Assembly (NCBI RefSeq): GCF_018325905.1
Contig: NZ_AP021901.1
Coordinates: forward strand, 3,658,001 to 3,722,000
Direction of reading: 5' to 3'
DNA length: 64,000 nucleotides
From: Pseudomonas sp. St316
GTDB lineage: Bacteria > Pseudomonadota > Gammaproteobacteria > Pseudomonadales > Pseudomonadaceae
Position numbers and translations under genes: made by a program. The notes beneath the pieces are model-generated. The model worked only from the letters and a program-made list of their open reading frames with translations. It was not told the origin of the DNA and searched no databases. Of the stretch, positions 8,239 to 17,073 are shown piece after piece; positions within the stretch are counted from its first letter, which is position 1; each line of letters begins with the position of its first letter.

Positions 8239-8964
8239 GTGACGAATCTATATGCCGCCCCTGAGTTTGCACCCACCGCCTCTTTTTCGCCCTACCGCTT
8301 CTTTCCCCGGCTCGGGATGTTTGTGCTTGCGACCGTGATAGTCTTCCTGGCAGCCGTGCCCGAGGTCCTTTTCGTACCCGCGGACATGCAAGCCTACCTG
8401 ACGTTCACGACCACCTCAGGTCTTACCGCACTCGCCCTGCTCGCTCTCTTCGCCTGGCAATACCGCTCCGATGCGCGCACTCAATGGCGTGGTCATTACA
8501 TCGGCCAACCGCTGCGGTGGGGCGCGCTTGGCATCGTGGGTTCCTACCTGTTTTTCGGGGTCGCCGCCTTCGTGCTGGGGTTGCCGCGAGAAGTGTTCAT
8601 GGCCGAGCTTCTGGACGGGCTCAACGGTTGGCAGGCCACGCTCAAGATCGCCTCGCTGATCGTGCTGCCGCCCATTGCCGAAGAATTGTTTTTCCGCCAT
8701 TACATGCTCCGACTGTTTCCCTACGAGAACAGCCGTGCCTGGACATGGATCGCAGTCATCGTCACCTCAGCCATCTTCGCCGGCATGCACATCCAATACG
8801 GGAACTGGCTGACTGTCGTGTTGATCTTCGCTTGTGGCGGCGTGCTCGCCGCCGCCAGAGTGGTCAGCGGCGGCCTGCTGGTTCCCGTGCTCCTGCATTC
8901 GTTGGCAGAAATGGTTGCACTGACCAGCGACAAGTCTTTCACCCTGATGGGGCTTTACGGTTGA
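8239..8964 (+). CDS. CPBP-family intramembrane metalloprotease
   Basis: The 241-residue membrane protein has about six hydrophobic segments. It carries the CPBP (Abi, CAAX-processing) motifs EELFFRH at residues 148-154 and FAGMH at 180-184, with HSLAE near the C-terminus; the Glu and His residues are the catalytic set of glutamic-type intramembrane proteases. I chose the GTG start because GGAG lies five bases before it. The upstream open frame runs through REP sequence, and the next ATG (MFVLATV) would cut into the N-terminus. The role in the cell is unknown. Confidence 0.8.
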   Translation: MTNLYAAPEFAPTASFSPYRFFPRLGMFVLATVIVFLAAVPEVLFVPADMQAYLTFTTTSGLTALALLALFAWQYRSDARTQWRGHYIGQPLRWGALGIVGSYLFFGVAAFVLGLPREVFMAELLDGLNGWQATLKIASLIVLPPIAEELFFRHYMLRLFPYENSRAWTWIAVIVTSAIFAGMHIQYGNWLTVVLIFACGGVLAAARVVSGGLLVPVLLHSLAEMVALTSDKSFTLMGLYG

Positions 8965-9021
8965 GTCAGCCCAAGGCGAGGCTATGATTCACGAACCTCA
9001 GCACCCCAGACAAGGGCAATA

Positions 9022-9399
9022 ATGAACACTCACGCAACGTGCCTCGGACTGCTTGTCTTGTCGCTCCCCTTCCTGTGCGAGCCCATCCAGGCCTCGACGT
9101 GGCAGATCTGCCGCCTGGAGCTGCGTATCGTCGAGGTCCTGAAACAACCCTACCCGCAGCTTCGGGCGCAGATTGTGAAAGTCAGGCCGAAATCCACCTC
9201 GGTGGAGTGTCCCGCGCAAGGTTCATCGCTCACCTTTACCCCGGAAACCCCGGACTACCAAGCCACGCTCCCCCGTCGGCAATGGCCTGCGAAAGGACAG
9301 TCGGTACAGGTCGACTACCGCTACCTGGATGGCGTCTGTAAAGGTGACGGCAATTCGTATGCGTGTCGTATCAAGCACTACCCGGTGGTGGGGCGGTAA
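9022..9399 (+). CDS. small secreted protein of unknown function
   Basis: The 125-residue protein has a signal peptide (LGLLVLSLPFLCEPIQA) and a mature part with four cysteines (ICRLEL, VECPAQ, GVCKGDG, YACRIKHY), compatible with periplasmic disulfides. It starts 57 bp after the CPBP gene on the same strand, so the two may be co-transcribed. I do not recognise a family. Confidence 0.7.
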   Translation: MNTHATCLGLLVLSLPFLCEPIQASTWQICRLELRIVEVLKQPYPQLRAQIVKVRPKSTSVECPAQGSSLTFTPETPDYQATLPRRQWPAKGQSVQVDYRYLDGVCKGDGNSYACRIKHYPVVGR

Positions 9400-9453
9400 T
9401 CAGGTGATCGAAGCCCGAGGCATTGCGCAAGTCGGTGGAGTAACAGGCGGCCT

Positions 9454-9770
9454 CATCGCGAGCAGGCTCGCTCCCACAGGGAATTGCGAGTGCTCTCAGC
9501 ATTCCTGCTCGCCACAAATCCCTTGTGGGAGCGAGCCTGCTCGCGATGGCGTCGGCTCCATGCTGCCCACAACATTCGGACACGCCACAAAACCCTGTGG
9601 GAGCGAGCCTGCTCGCGATGGCGTCGGCTCCATGCTGCCCACAACATTCGGACACGCCACAAAACCCTGTGGGAGCGAGCCTGCTCGCGATGGCGTCGGC
9701 TCCATGCTGCCCACAACATTCGGACACGCCATAAAACCCTGTGGGAGCGAGCTTGCTCGCGATGACGTCG
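9454..9770. repeat. REP array with four 72-bp tandem units
   Basis: An inverted REP at 9454-9480 is followed by four forward REPs starting at 9524, 9596, 9668 and 9740, spaced exactly 72 bp apart. The spacer (GTCGGCTCCATGCTGCCCAC and onward) is identical between copies, so the array grew by tandem duplication of REP plus spacer. The last copy differs slightly (GCTTGCTCG, GATGACG). It separates the small secreted protein gene from convergent trmK. Repetitive reading frames here are not genes. Confidence 0.9.
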
Positions 9771-9792
9771 GCACAGCCAACCCCAATGCGAC

Positions 9793-10488
9793 TTAAGCCA
9801 ACAGCTCAGTGATCCACCGCACCTGCCGTGTAATGTCTTGCAGCTTCTCTTGCGGCACGGCTTGCCGCGCCTTGGCGAAGCTGGTGAGGGTCTTTTGCTT
9901 CTGGCGCAGCAGACGCTGCCACTTGGCCACGAAGATCGGGGTGCGGGCTTGCATCTGCAGCGGGCCGAAGTACAGCTGCTCGGCGGTATACGTCACCGGT
10001 CCGGCGCGCTCGGCGACGATGATCTCGTAGTAAAAGCGGTTTTCCCGCAGCACTTCCTCGCAGAGGATGCGGTAGTCGTTCTCCATCAGCCATTGGCGCA
10101 ACGGTTGTTCACCGCCATTGGGCTGCAGGATCAGCCGCTCGTGCCCGCTCAACCGCGCTTTGCCGCTGTCCAGGATGTCGCGGATCGTTTCACCGCCCAT
10201 GCCACAGAGGCTGATCGCCGTGATGCCGTCTTCCGGCTCGATCGCCGCCAGGCCATTGGCCAGGCGCACGCTGATCTGCTGTTCCAGGCCGTTCTGCCCA
10301 ACGGTGCGTTCGGCGGCGCAAAACGGCGTTAGCGCCACCTCCCCAGCCACCGCCATCGCGATGGCGCCACGGCGCAGCAAAGCCACCGGCAGGTAAGCGT
10401 GATCCGAGCCAATATCGGCCAGGCGCGCGCCCACCGGCATATGCGCCGCCACGCGCTCCAGGCGCATGGACAAGGTCTGTTCGTTCAA
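9793..10488 (-). CDS. trmK: tRNA (adenine-22 N1)-methyltransferase TrmK
   Basis: The 231-residue protein is a COG2384-type methyltransferase. ADIGSDHAYLP at residues 24-34 is the SAM-binding loop. ISLCGMGGETIRDIL and LILQPNGGEQPLRQWLMEN are family signatures. TrmK makes m1A22 in tRNA. The start codon is TTG (MNEQTLSMRL) with AGGGA upstream. An ATG seven codons later (MRLERVAAH) is the alternative. It lies 15 bp after the galactose dehydrogenase gene on the same strand. Confidence 0.85.
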   Translation of the reverse strand: MNEQTLSMRLERVAAHMPVGARLADIGSDHAYLPVALLRRGAIAMAVAGEVALTPFCAAERTVGQNGLEQQISVRLANGLAAIEPEDGITAISLCGMGGETIRDILDSGKARLSGHERLILQPNGGEQPLRQWLMENDYRILCEEVLRENRFYYEIIVAERAGPVTYTAEQLYFGPLQMQARTPIFVAKWQRLLRQKQKTLTSFAKARQAVPQEKLQDITRQVRWITELLA

Positions 10489-10503
10489 CTGCAGTTCCCT
10501 GGT

Positions 10504-11430
10504 TTAATCGTAGAACGGCTCAACCGCCGTCCGGCTGCCGACAAAAAAACTGTCCGCGACCAACCGCAGCGGCTGCAGGTCCATGTCGCTGGTTTGGTTG
10601 GCAATCAGTTGCTGAAAATGTCGATACACCGCCGCGTACTCGCCTTCCTCGGATACGGCCTGGCCCACGCCGTCGATGCTCAACAGCGCACCGCCGTTGT
10701 CCAGGCGCAGAACGCCCTCGGCGCAGCGAATCTCGATGCTCCAGAGCTCGTCATGACCATGGTCGAAATCGAACTCCGCACGCACATCGAGGTGGCGCGC
10801 GTCGGCCATCTTGATGCTGGCGGCAATCGGCGACTGGCAGTTGTCCGGCACGCGCAACTCGGCGGACTCCACGAACAGCGGCAACGCCAGCAGATGGGTC
10901 ACAATCGACAAGGCATTGATACCCGGATCGAAGACGCCCAGGCCGCCGGGTTGCCAGATCCATGCCTGGCCGGGGTGCCACTTGCGCACGTCTTCCTTCC
11001 AGTCGATCTGCACGCTCTGCAAGGTGCGACTGGCCAGCCAGTCACGGGCGGCTTCAATGCCCGGCGCGTAACGCGAATGCCAGGCGAACAGGCCGCTGAC
11101 GCCTTGCTCGCGGACCTGCTCCACCAAGGCCATGGCTTCTCCCAGAGTGGCGCACGGCGGCTTTTCCACCAGCACGTGTTTGCCTGCCGCCAGCGCCTGT
11201 TGCACCAGGGCGAAGCGACCTTGTGGCGGCGTGCAAAACGCAATTGCATCGACCTGCGGGCCGTGTTCGAGCAGCTCGCCCAGGGACCGGAAGTTCTCTA
11301 CCCCGGCGCAGGGCTGCCCTTGCGTGGCGACCGCCACCAGTTGGAACGCGGGGTTGGCGTGGATGGCTGGGACGTGTTGATCCTGGGCAATCTTGCCGTA
11401 GCCCACCAGCCCGAGACGAATCGGTTGCAT
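10504..11430 (-). CDS. gal: D-galactose 1-dehydrogenase (Gfo/Idh/MocA family)
   Basis: The 308-residue oxidoreductase starts MQPIRLGLVGYGKIAQDQHV, the NAD(P)-binding Rossmann loop. It contains the family EKP motif in HVLVEKPPCATLGEA. The N-terminus is nearly identical to the P. fluorescens Gal protein as I remember it. The enzyme oxidises D-galactose (and L-arabinose in related proteins) to the lactone, feeding a De Ley-Doudoroff type route; no other pathway genes are adjacent. The frame extends upstream but only the chosen ATG gives family sequence. A DeoR regulator lies upstream on the same strand with a 131-bp gap. Confidence 0.88.
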   Translation of the reverse strand: MQPIRLGLVGYGKIAQDQHVPAIHANPAFQLVAVATQGQPCAGVENFRSLGELLEHGPQVDAIAFCTPPQGRFALVQQALAAGKHVLVEKPPCATLGEAMALVEQVREQGVSGLFAWHSRYAPGIEAARDWLASRTLQSVQIDWKEDVRKWHPGQAWIWQPGGLGVFDPGINALSIVTHLLALPLFVESAELRVPDNCQSPIAASIKMADARHLDVRAEFDFDHGHDELWSIEIRCAEGVLRLDNGGALLSIDGVGQAVSEEGEYAAVYRHFQQLIANQTSDMDLQPLRLVADSFFVGSRTAVEPFYD

Positions 11431-11561
11431 CGATGACTCCTGATTTTTGTACTTGTGATCGGGCAGCAAACTAGACGCAAATCGGCCGGCGGACAATGGG
11501 GACCGTGCAGTATCCCTACGATTGTCCTGCGCAATTGGGCAACAGCCGTGCAGCAAAGACA

Positions 11562-12356
11562 TCAGTTCTGCCGCGGCTCGCTGGCTGCCGTCACGACGTT
11601 GGTCACCCGGCCGAAGAAGGGTTCCAGCCGCTCACGCGGCGCGTCGTGCTCCACCACCAGGGTGGCGACCTCTTCGCAGGAGGCCACCTGATAGTGGGCA
11701 ACGCTGGACAGCTTCTCGTTGGTCACCGCCGCGATCACCTGCCCGCTTGCCGCGACCACCGCGCGCTTGAACTCCGCGTCGTCCAGGCCAAACGCCGTGA
11801 CGCCATTGTCCGGATCGATGGCGCAGGCGCCGAGGACACACACGTCGAAACTGAATTGGCGCAATTGCTGGACCGCCGTCAGCCCGATCACACCACCCGC
11901 GGTTGAACTCAAGCGGCCACCCAGCAGGATGACCTCGGCGCGGGGCAGCTTCATCAACTGAACGGCAATCAGCGGCGAATTGGTGGTGAGGGTCAGTTGA
12001 AGTTGCGGGTCGATGGCGCAGGCGACAGCCAGGTTGGTCGACCCAGCGTCGATAAACACGTGCTGCCCCGCACGCAGCAGCGCAGCGGCCGCTCGACCAA
12101 GACTGCCCTTGCGCGCCGGGTCTTTGCGCACGCGTACGTCCAACGGCCCTTCGACAGCGGGCAAGAGTATTGCGCCGCCATAAACGCGCTTGCACACCCC
12201 CGCCGCTGCCAATGCACCCAAATCACGCCGTATCGAGTGCTCGGACACATTGAATTCGCTGGCCAAATCAGCCGCGATCACCCGGCCATAGCGGGCAAGA
12301 CGCTGGCTGATCAATTGCTGGCGTTCGCCAGGGAACGCTTCGTGAGGAGAAGTCAT
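11562..12356 (-). CDS. DeoR/GlpR-family transcriptional regulator
   Basis: The 264-residue protein has an N-terminal DeoR helix-turn-helix (RQQLISQRLARYGRVIAADL, then EFNVSEHSIRRDLGALAAAG). The sugar-phosphate-sensing domain follows (VFIDAGSTNLAVACAI, LTTNSPLIAVQL, VILLGGRLSSTAGGVIG). The start MTSPHEAF was chosen because the upstream extension is not family-like. It probably represses sugar catabolic genes; the galactose dehydrogenase gene 131 bp downstream is the obvious candidate target, by position only. Confidence 0.82.
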   Translation of the reverse strand: MTSPHEAFPGERQQLISQRLARYGRVIAADLASEFNVSEHSIRRDLGALAAAGVCKRVYGGAILLPAVEGPLDVRVRKDPARKGSLGRAAAALLRAGQHVFIDAGSTNLAVACAIDPQLQLTLTTNSPLIAVQLMKLPRAEVILLGGRLSSTAGGVIGLTAVQQLRQFSFDVCVLGACAIDPDNGVTAFGLDDAEFKRAVVAASGQVIAAVTNEKLSSVAHYQVASCEEVATLVVEHDAPRERLEPFFGRVTNVVTAASEPRQN

Positions 12357-12467
12357 GAGGCTACAACCTGCATAAACGAGCACTAATGATCACAAACGAG
12401 CAAATAGTGCCGGTTATGCAAGAAGGCGTCAAACCCCTCGTTCAAGCGGGCTGCCAAACGTTAAAGG

Positions 12468-13475
12468 TCAAGCGGCCCCAGGAACATTCGTGCCCATGCC
12501 CGAGGGCAGGAAAGGTCGAATCTCGTCGATTTCCTCGGCGCTGAGACGTAGCTGTGCGCCGGCAATCAGTCCATCGACCTGCCCGGGACGGCGGGCTCCG
12601 ACGATGGCGCCGGTGACCACCGGTTTGCGCAGTACCCAGGCGATGGCGACGGCCGCCGCGCTCACCCCGTGCCGTTCACCGATACCGGCCAAAACCTCGA
12701 CCAGCGCCAGGTTCGCAGTCAAGCGAGGCTCCTGGAAGTCCGCACTTCGGGCCTTGCGCCAATCGTCATCGGGCAATTGGGCGATGCGCTCGCGCGTCAT
12801 GCTCCCGGAAAGCAATCCCGATTGAAGGGTGGAATAAGCCAAGACCCCCATTCCCGCCTCCTCGCAAAATGGCAACACATCTTCCTCAATGTCTCGCATC
12901 AGGGCTGAGTAAGGCGGTTGGAGAGAGACGATCTCGGTCACCGCCTGGGCCCGTTTGAGTTGCACGACATCGAAATTGGAGACACCGATAGCGCGAATTT
13001 TTCCCTGTTCGCGCGCAGTGGCCAACGCCGAAAGCGCCCTCTCGATGCCTTCACTGCTGCCGTCGGCAGGAAAGGCCGGCCAGTGAATCTGATAAAGGTC
13101 GATGGTTTCGACTTGCAGCCGGCGCAAACTTGCCTCGACCTCGGCGAGCAGCGATTGAGGCGCCAGCGAGTGTGAGATCAACTGGGTGACCGGGTCCCAG
13201 ACCAGACTCCCCTTGGTGAACACCAACGGACGCCGTGAAGCTGGCACCCGATGCAACAATTGCCCAACCAGTTGCTCGGCGTGGCCCAAGCCATAAACCG
13301 CCGCTGTGTCGATCCAGTTCACACCGCGCTCGACGGCATATTCAAGGGCGCCCAGGCTGTCCTCGTCGTCCTGCGCGCCCCAGCTGTATTCCCAGCCGGC
13401 GCCAGCAATGGCCCAGGTTCCCAGGCCAATGGGCGAAATCAGAAAGTCCGATGATCCAAGACGATTCTTTTGCAT
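12468..13475 (-). CDS. aldo/keto reductase
   Basis: The 335-residue TIM-barrel reductase has the catalytic set Asp56 and Tyr61 (NWIDTAAVYG), Lys88 (FTKGS) and His131 (YQIHWP). The NADPH-binding tail includes VVTGAIVGARRPGQVD. It belongs to the AKR group often annotated as general stress or sugar-related oxidoreductases; the substrate cannot be read from sequence. It diverges from the LysR gene at 13569 with a 93-bp gap, which suggests that regulator controls it. Confidence 0.85.
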   Translation of the reverse strand: MQKNRLGSSDFLISPIGLGTWAIAGAGWEYSWGAQDDEDSLGALEYAVERGVNWIDTAAVYGLGHAEQLVGQLLHRVPASRRPLVFTKGSLVWDPVTQLISHSLAPQSLLAEVEASLRRLQVETIDLYQIHWPAFPADGSSEGIERALSALATAREQGKIRAIGVSNFDVVQLKRAQAVTEIVSLQPPYSALMRDIEEDVLPFCEEAGMGVLAYSTLQSGLLSGSMTRERIAQLPDDDWRKARSADFQEPRLTANLALVEVLAGIGERHGVSAAAVAIAWVLRKPVVTGAIVGARRPGQVDGLIAGAQLRLSAEEIDEIRPFLPSGMGTNVPGAA

Positions 13476-13568
13476 AGCGAGTTCTCCACGGATGAGGGTG
13501 GCCAGTATCCGGGAGCACTCTCATGGCGATAAGATAGGTAATCGTATTTGAACTACTGAACACTGCTC

Positions 13569-14471
13569 ATGAATCAGTACCCCGATCTTTGCGAACTGGA
13601 TGCCTTTGCGGCCGTCGCTCGCCATCGCAGCTTTCGCAAGGCCGCCGACGAGCGTGGCGTTTCGGCTTCTGCATTGAGTCACGCGATGCGTGCACTGGAA
13701 GCACGCCTGGGTGTCAGGCTGCTCAATCGGACCACGCGCAGCGTGACTCCGACCGAGGCCGGCCACCAACTATTGGCAACGCTGGCCCCTTCCCTGCAGC
13801 AGGTTGCCGATGCACTGGCGCAACTGACCTCGATGCAGCAAGTGCCTGCCGGCAAGCTTCGTCTCAACGTGGCGCGTCCGGCGGCGCGTGCGGTATTTGC
13901 GAAAGTGCTCGCGCCATTCGTGGCCAGGTATCCACGCATTCAACTGGACCTGGTCACCGATGACGGCTTGACCGACATCGTCAACGGCGGGTTTGACGCT
14001 GGCGTACGTTTTGGCGAAAGCCTGGCCGGCGACATGATCGCCGTCCCTGTCGGCCCCCCTCAATCATTCGTGACCGTCGCTTCACAGGCTTACCTGGCCG
14101 CAAAGGGAGTCGTCCAGGCCCCACGCGACTTGCTCGACCACGCCTGTATCGCCCGACGCTTTCCCAGCGGCAAACTCTATGCCTGGGAGTATCAGTCAGA
14201 AGGGCAACCGATCCGCTTGTCCGTCACCGGCCCGCTCATTCTTGAAGACGATGCGCTGATGATCCAGGCGGCGAAAGATGGCGCCGGGATTGCCTACGTC
14301 TACGAAGAGCTGGTGTGCGATGAGCTGCGCAATGGGCAACTCACGGAACTGCTTGCACAATGGAAAGCCCCGCCAAGCCGGTTTTTTCTCTATTACCCCA
14401 GCCGACGCCATGTGCCACCGGCCCTGAAAGCGCTCATCGAGTTCATCCGGGCGGACGATTGCCCAACCTGA
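13569..14471 (+). CDS. LysR-family transcriptional regulator
   Basis: The 300-residue regulator has the N-terminal winged helix (LDAFAAVARHRSFRKAADER, SASALSHAMRALEARLGVRL) and the periplasmic-binding-like effector domain. LNRTTRSVTPTEAG is typical of the large subgroup of LysR proteins that regulate neighbouring oxidoreductases. It diverges from the aldo/keto reductase gene. No effector can be deduced. Confidence 0.88.
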   Translation: MNQYPDLCELDAFAAVARHRSFRKAADERGVSASALSHAMRALEARLGVRLLNRTTRSVTPTEAGHQLLATLAPSLQQVADALAQLTSMQQVPAGKLRLNVARPAARAVFAKVLAPFVARYPRIQLDLVTDDGLTDIVNGGFDAGVRFGESLAGDMIAVPVGPPQSFVTVASQAYLAAKGVVQAPRDLLDHACIARRFPSGKLYAWEYQSEGQPIRLSVTGPLILEDDALMIQAAKDGAGIAYVYEELVCDELRNGQLTELLAQWKAPPSRFFLYYPSRRHVPPALKALIEFIRADDCPT

Positions 14472-14479
14472 AACCAGAC

Positions 14480-14513
14480 AAAAAAAGCCCCGCGACCGAA
14501 GACGGTGCGGGGC
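14480..14513 (-). terminator. Rho-independent terminator
   Basis: On the minus strand a GCCCCGC/GCGGGGC stem (14487-14493 with 14507-14513) with an inner ACCG/CGGT extension is followed by seven T residues. It lies 61 bp past the stop of the lipoprotein gene read in the same direction. The convergent LysR gene ends 8 bp away, but its side lacks a T tract. Confidence 0.85.
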
Positions 14514-14573
14514 AAGGGAATTGGTTGGTTGCGGCCAACCAAAGGAGCACGGTGAAAAACGTTTACGGGCCGG

Positions 14574-14915
14574 TCAGATGCATTCCTGTGCGGCGCGTTC
14601 AAAACTCGAAGGCAAGAGGTTGGAGGCCAGCAAATGTCGCTCGTAGATGAACACCTTGCCGCCACTGCCGGCCTTGTAGGCTTCCAACACGTTGTCTGCC
14701 GAGACTTTGCTCGGCACCACGATGCGGTAGCTGCGCTGGGTCTGCGAGACCATCGGGTTCAAGGCACTGCCCTGCAATTTCGGCACGACGCATTCTGCGT
14801 ATTGGGCCGGCGTCTTGCGGGTCTGCAACGTCAGGGTCGGGTCGTTCGGCGCCGAGGCACAACCGGCCAGCCACAACGGGGAAAACGCCAGGGGAAGCAA
14901 AAATAAACGGCGCAT
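14574..14915 (-). CDS. small lipoprotein of unknown function
   Basis: The 113-residue precursor has a lipobox: MRRLFLLPLAFSPLWLAGC, with the modified cysteine at residue 19. The mature part (PAQYAECVVPKLQGS, SYRIVVPSKVSADNVLEAYK, GGKVFIYERH) resembles small outer-membrane-associated lipoproteins common in Pseudomonas, but I cannot name the family. The frame extends upstream without a signal peptide, so the ATG before RRLFLL is the natural start. Confidence 0.8.
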   Translation of the reverse strand: MRRLFLLPLAFSPLWLAGCASAPNDPTLTLQTRKTPAQYAECVVPKLQGSALNPMVSQTQRSYRIVVPSKVSADNVLEAYKAGSGGKVFIYERHLLASNLLPSSFERAAQECI

Positions 14916-15065
14916 GGATGGGGTCCTGAAAATAAAAGAGTGGGCTGCGTGTTCGATGGCGCTGATTTTCCAATGATTGCCGGCAAAGCAGAACTTGCAT
15001 TTGGTAATGGTCACTATTACTCCTAGCAATAGTTGCAAGCCGAAAAAGACTGATGAGGTATAGCC

Positions 15066-15302
15066 ATGAGAACGTTTGATCTGATTCGCGACGCGGTATT
15101 GCCCGACTTCCGTGAGCGGGTGGCCGATTACCTGATCCAGTACGAAAGCGTGCTGTTGAGCAGCATTGAACCCGACCCGGAGCTCAGGCGCGCCACGGCC
15201 AATCAACTGCGCGGTTATCTGCGCGGGTTGAACACCACTCGGGTATTGGGCATGGCGGATTGGGAGGAGCTGGATCGGCGGGTGGTGGATACGTGGCTTT
15301 AG
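15066..15302 (+). CDS. conserved hypothetical protein, 78 aa
   Basis: A small, mostly helical, charged protein (MRTFDLIRDAVLPDFRERV, ending DRRVVDTWL) with a GAGG ribosome site 7 bases before the ATG. Codon use fits the neighbouring genes, so it looks real. No family is recognised. It diverges from the lipoprotein gene at 14915. Confidence 0.6.
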   Translation: MRTFDLIRDAVLPDFRERVADYLIQYESVLLSSIEPDPELRRATANQLRGYLRGLNTTRVLGMADWEELDRRVVDTWL

Positions 15303-15345
15303 CGTCCGGCCAAGAACAGGCCGGACTTCCAGGAATGTGTTCGAT

Positions 15346-16281
15346 TCATTGTGGCGAAGGGGCGCGCTCCCACTGGGCTGCGCCACAGTCCACTTGCGGC
15401 TGCGGCCCAACGCTCGCTTGCGCCCGGTTCACCAACCGCTGCACCCACGCGGCATCCTGGTCACTGACCACCCCATAGCGGTTCGGCGGTAGAAAATTCC
15501 AGTGATGAGCGGTCTCGGTAAGGCGCTTGAGCTCCTCGGCAGACATCCAGTACGGCGTATCCACCAATGGGATCGGCTCACCCTCGAAACGCCGGCCCAA
15601 CTCTAGGTTCGTGCCGGGGGCGAAGGCGATCGCCAGTTGCTGGCCGGGTTGCAGCCGTTTGTCCGGTGCGGGCATTTGCCCTATTCGCCCGTAGCTGAAG
15701 TCGCCCGGAAATTGCTCCTTGAGCACCAACCAGTGCCCTGCCGCAGTCCGGGCCAGGATCCATTGCGACACACCGCTGTCTTGCACGCATTTCAGCTTGC
15801 CGTTAGACCATTGCATAAGGGTGTTGCAGTCCGGATCGAAGTCGTTGGACCACAGGTTGATACCGCAGACCAGAGTATGGTGTTCGAGCTCGACCAGCCC
15901 TTGATCAGGCATCGATTGCCAATAGCGCTTGGTCGGGTCGCGTGTATCGCGCCAGTAGTTGTGCAGGATCCACGCCGCCATGAACAGCAAGGTGGCGAGC
16001 ACAAGCCAGCCAAGGGAATCCCCAGCGATCCGGTCAAGATTGACGCCCGGGGCGGATAATCCCTGATAGACCAGCAACCCCAGCAAAAACGCGATGCCCG
16101 GCAACACCGGGCCCAGGCACAACGGCGGCACCAGCACCACGATCCAGCTGAAGCGATGCATAGTCGCGCGCTCACGCGCCCAGGCCAGCTCCTGCGCCAG
16201 CATCGGCGCCCGCTCCCGTGGGCCAATGTCAGGATCGGGGGTCTGGAAGCGTATATACAGGCTGTAAGTGTCATCGCTCAT
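15346..16281 (-). CDS. membrane protein of unknown function
   Basis: The 311-residue protein has a soluble N-terminus (MSDDTYSLYIRFQTPDPDIG) and a hydrophobic block near residues 45-75 (WIVVLVPPLCLGPVLPGIAF). A second membrane segment lies near 95-110 (LGWLVLATLLFMAAWIL). A large C-terminal domain with many Trp and Cys residues follows. I do not recognise a family. An alternative start four codons upstream exists. It overlaps no other gene; the DCC-family gene diverges 112 bp away. Confidence 0.65.
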   Translation of the reverse strand: MSDDTYSLYIRFQTPDPDIGPRERAPMLAQELAWARERATMHRFSWIVVLVPPLCLGPVLPGIAFLLGLLVYQGLSAPGVNLDRIAGDSLGWLVLATLLFMAAWILHNYWRDTRDPTKRYWQSMPDQGLVELEHHTLVCGINLWSNDFDPDCNTLMQWSNGKLKCVQDSGVSQWILARTAAGHWLVLKEQFPGDFSYGRIGQMPAPDKRLQPGQQLAIAFAPGTNLELGRRFEGEPIPLVDTPYWMSAEELKRLTETAHHWNFLPPNRYGVVSDQDAAWVQRLVNRAQASVGPQPQVDCGAAQWERAPSPQ

Positions 16282-16393
16282 GGATCGAATCAAGCCCTTG
16301 AAGTCATCATGGTCGAGCAGCCCTTCGGGACGCCCCTTGCCGCTGGAACACGCGTATTATCCAGGTAACCACGCGCCATGTAGACAGACATTC

Positions 16394-16879
16394 ATGCCCA
16401 TCTCCCAAACTCGCCCCTCGCCCGCGCCCTTGCTCAAGCCAGGCGAGACAGTGGTCCTGTTCGACGGCGTTTGTAAACTGTGCAATGGCTGGGCGAGATT
16501 CCTGATCCGCCATGACCACGCCCGACGAGTGCGGTTGGCCTCCGTACAGTCGCCCGAAGGGCAAGCCCTACTTGCCTGGGCGGGCCTGCCCTTGCAGCAA
16601 TTCGAGACCATGGCGGTGGTTCGCGACCAGCATTACTGGGTGCGTTCGGATGCGATTTTTGAAGTCGTAGCCCTGCTGCCCTGGGCCTGGCGCCCGGTGA
16701 AACTACTGCGCTACATCCCCCGCCGGCTTCGGGACTGGGCCTATGATCGTATTGCCCTGAATCGTTACCGGCTGCTTGGCAAATACGACGTATGCCTTTT
16801 GCCGAACGCGGATCATGAAAGCCGTTTCTTGAAGGCTCCAGCGCCTGGGAGCGATACGGTGGAACGGATCGGTACTTAG
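16394..16879 (+). CDS. DCC (DUF393) thiol-disulfide oxidoreductase family protein
   Basis: The 161-residue protein carries the family motif VVLFDGVCKLCNGWARFLI near residues 20-38. The DxxCxxC pattern is the redox-type site that gives the DCC family its name. Further family traits are a MAVVRDQHYWVRSDAIFEVV strand-helix and an Arg-rich tail region (YIPRRLRDWAYDRIA). It resembles YuxK-like proteins of about 130-160 residues. Its partner and physiological function are unknown. Confidence 0.8.
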   Translation: MPISQTRPSPAPLLKPGETVVLFDGVCKLCNGWARFLIRHDHARRVRLASVQSPEGQALLAWAGLPLQQFETMAVVRDQHYWVRSDAIFEVVALLPWAWRPVKLLRYIPRRLRDWAYDRIALNRYRLLGKYDVCLLPNADHESRFLKAPAPGSDTVERIGT

Positions 16880-16932
16880 CCCAGCGGGGCCGCGACGCTC
16901 ACACCGCCCGAACGCCTTGCAAAGCTGGGTTC

Positions 16933-17073
16933 TGCAGGCGCTGCCGAAGGCTGCGATCTTTTGATTTTGATCTTGATCTTGATCTTGATCTTTCACTTTT
17001 GACTCAATTGTCTGGGACAAGATCGCAGCCTCGTTGCACTCGACAGCTCCTACAACAGCTCCTACGACAGCTC
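16933..17073. repeat. second-type REP/palindromic repeat cluster with hexamer microsatellite
   Basis: The stretch holds the other common Pseudomonas intergenic repeat: GCGCTGCCGAAGGCTGCGAT on one side and GATCGCAGCCTCGTTGCACT on the other. Between them is a TTGATC/TCTTGA hexamer repeated about five times at 16966-16991. Three copies of an AGCTCCTAC-type unit follow at 17045-17073. It lies between the convergent DCC gene and xylR and runs up to the xylR stop codon. Confidence 0.75.

Noticed and set aside
9446..9770. Regular 72-bp repeats as a possible CRISPR array
   Set aside because: The repeats are REP palindromes, the spacers are identical to each other, and no cas genes are present.
9371..9786. 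Several repetitive open frames (about 70-155 codons) on both strands
   Set aside because: They are translations of the 72-bp REP array in different frames; no ribosome site or protein-like composition.
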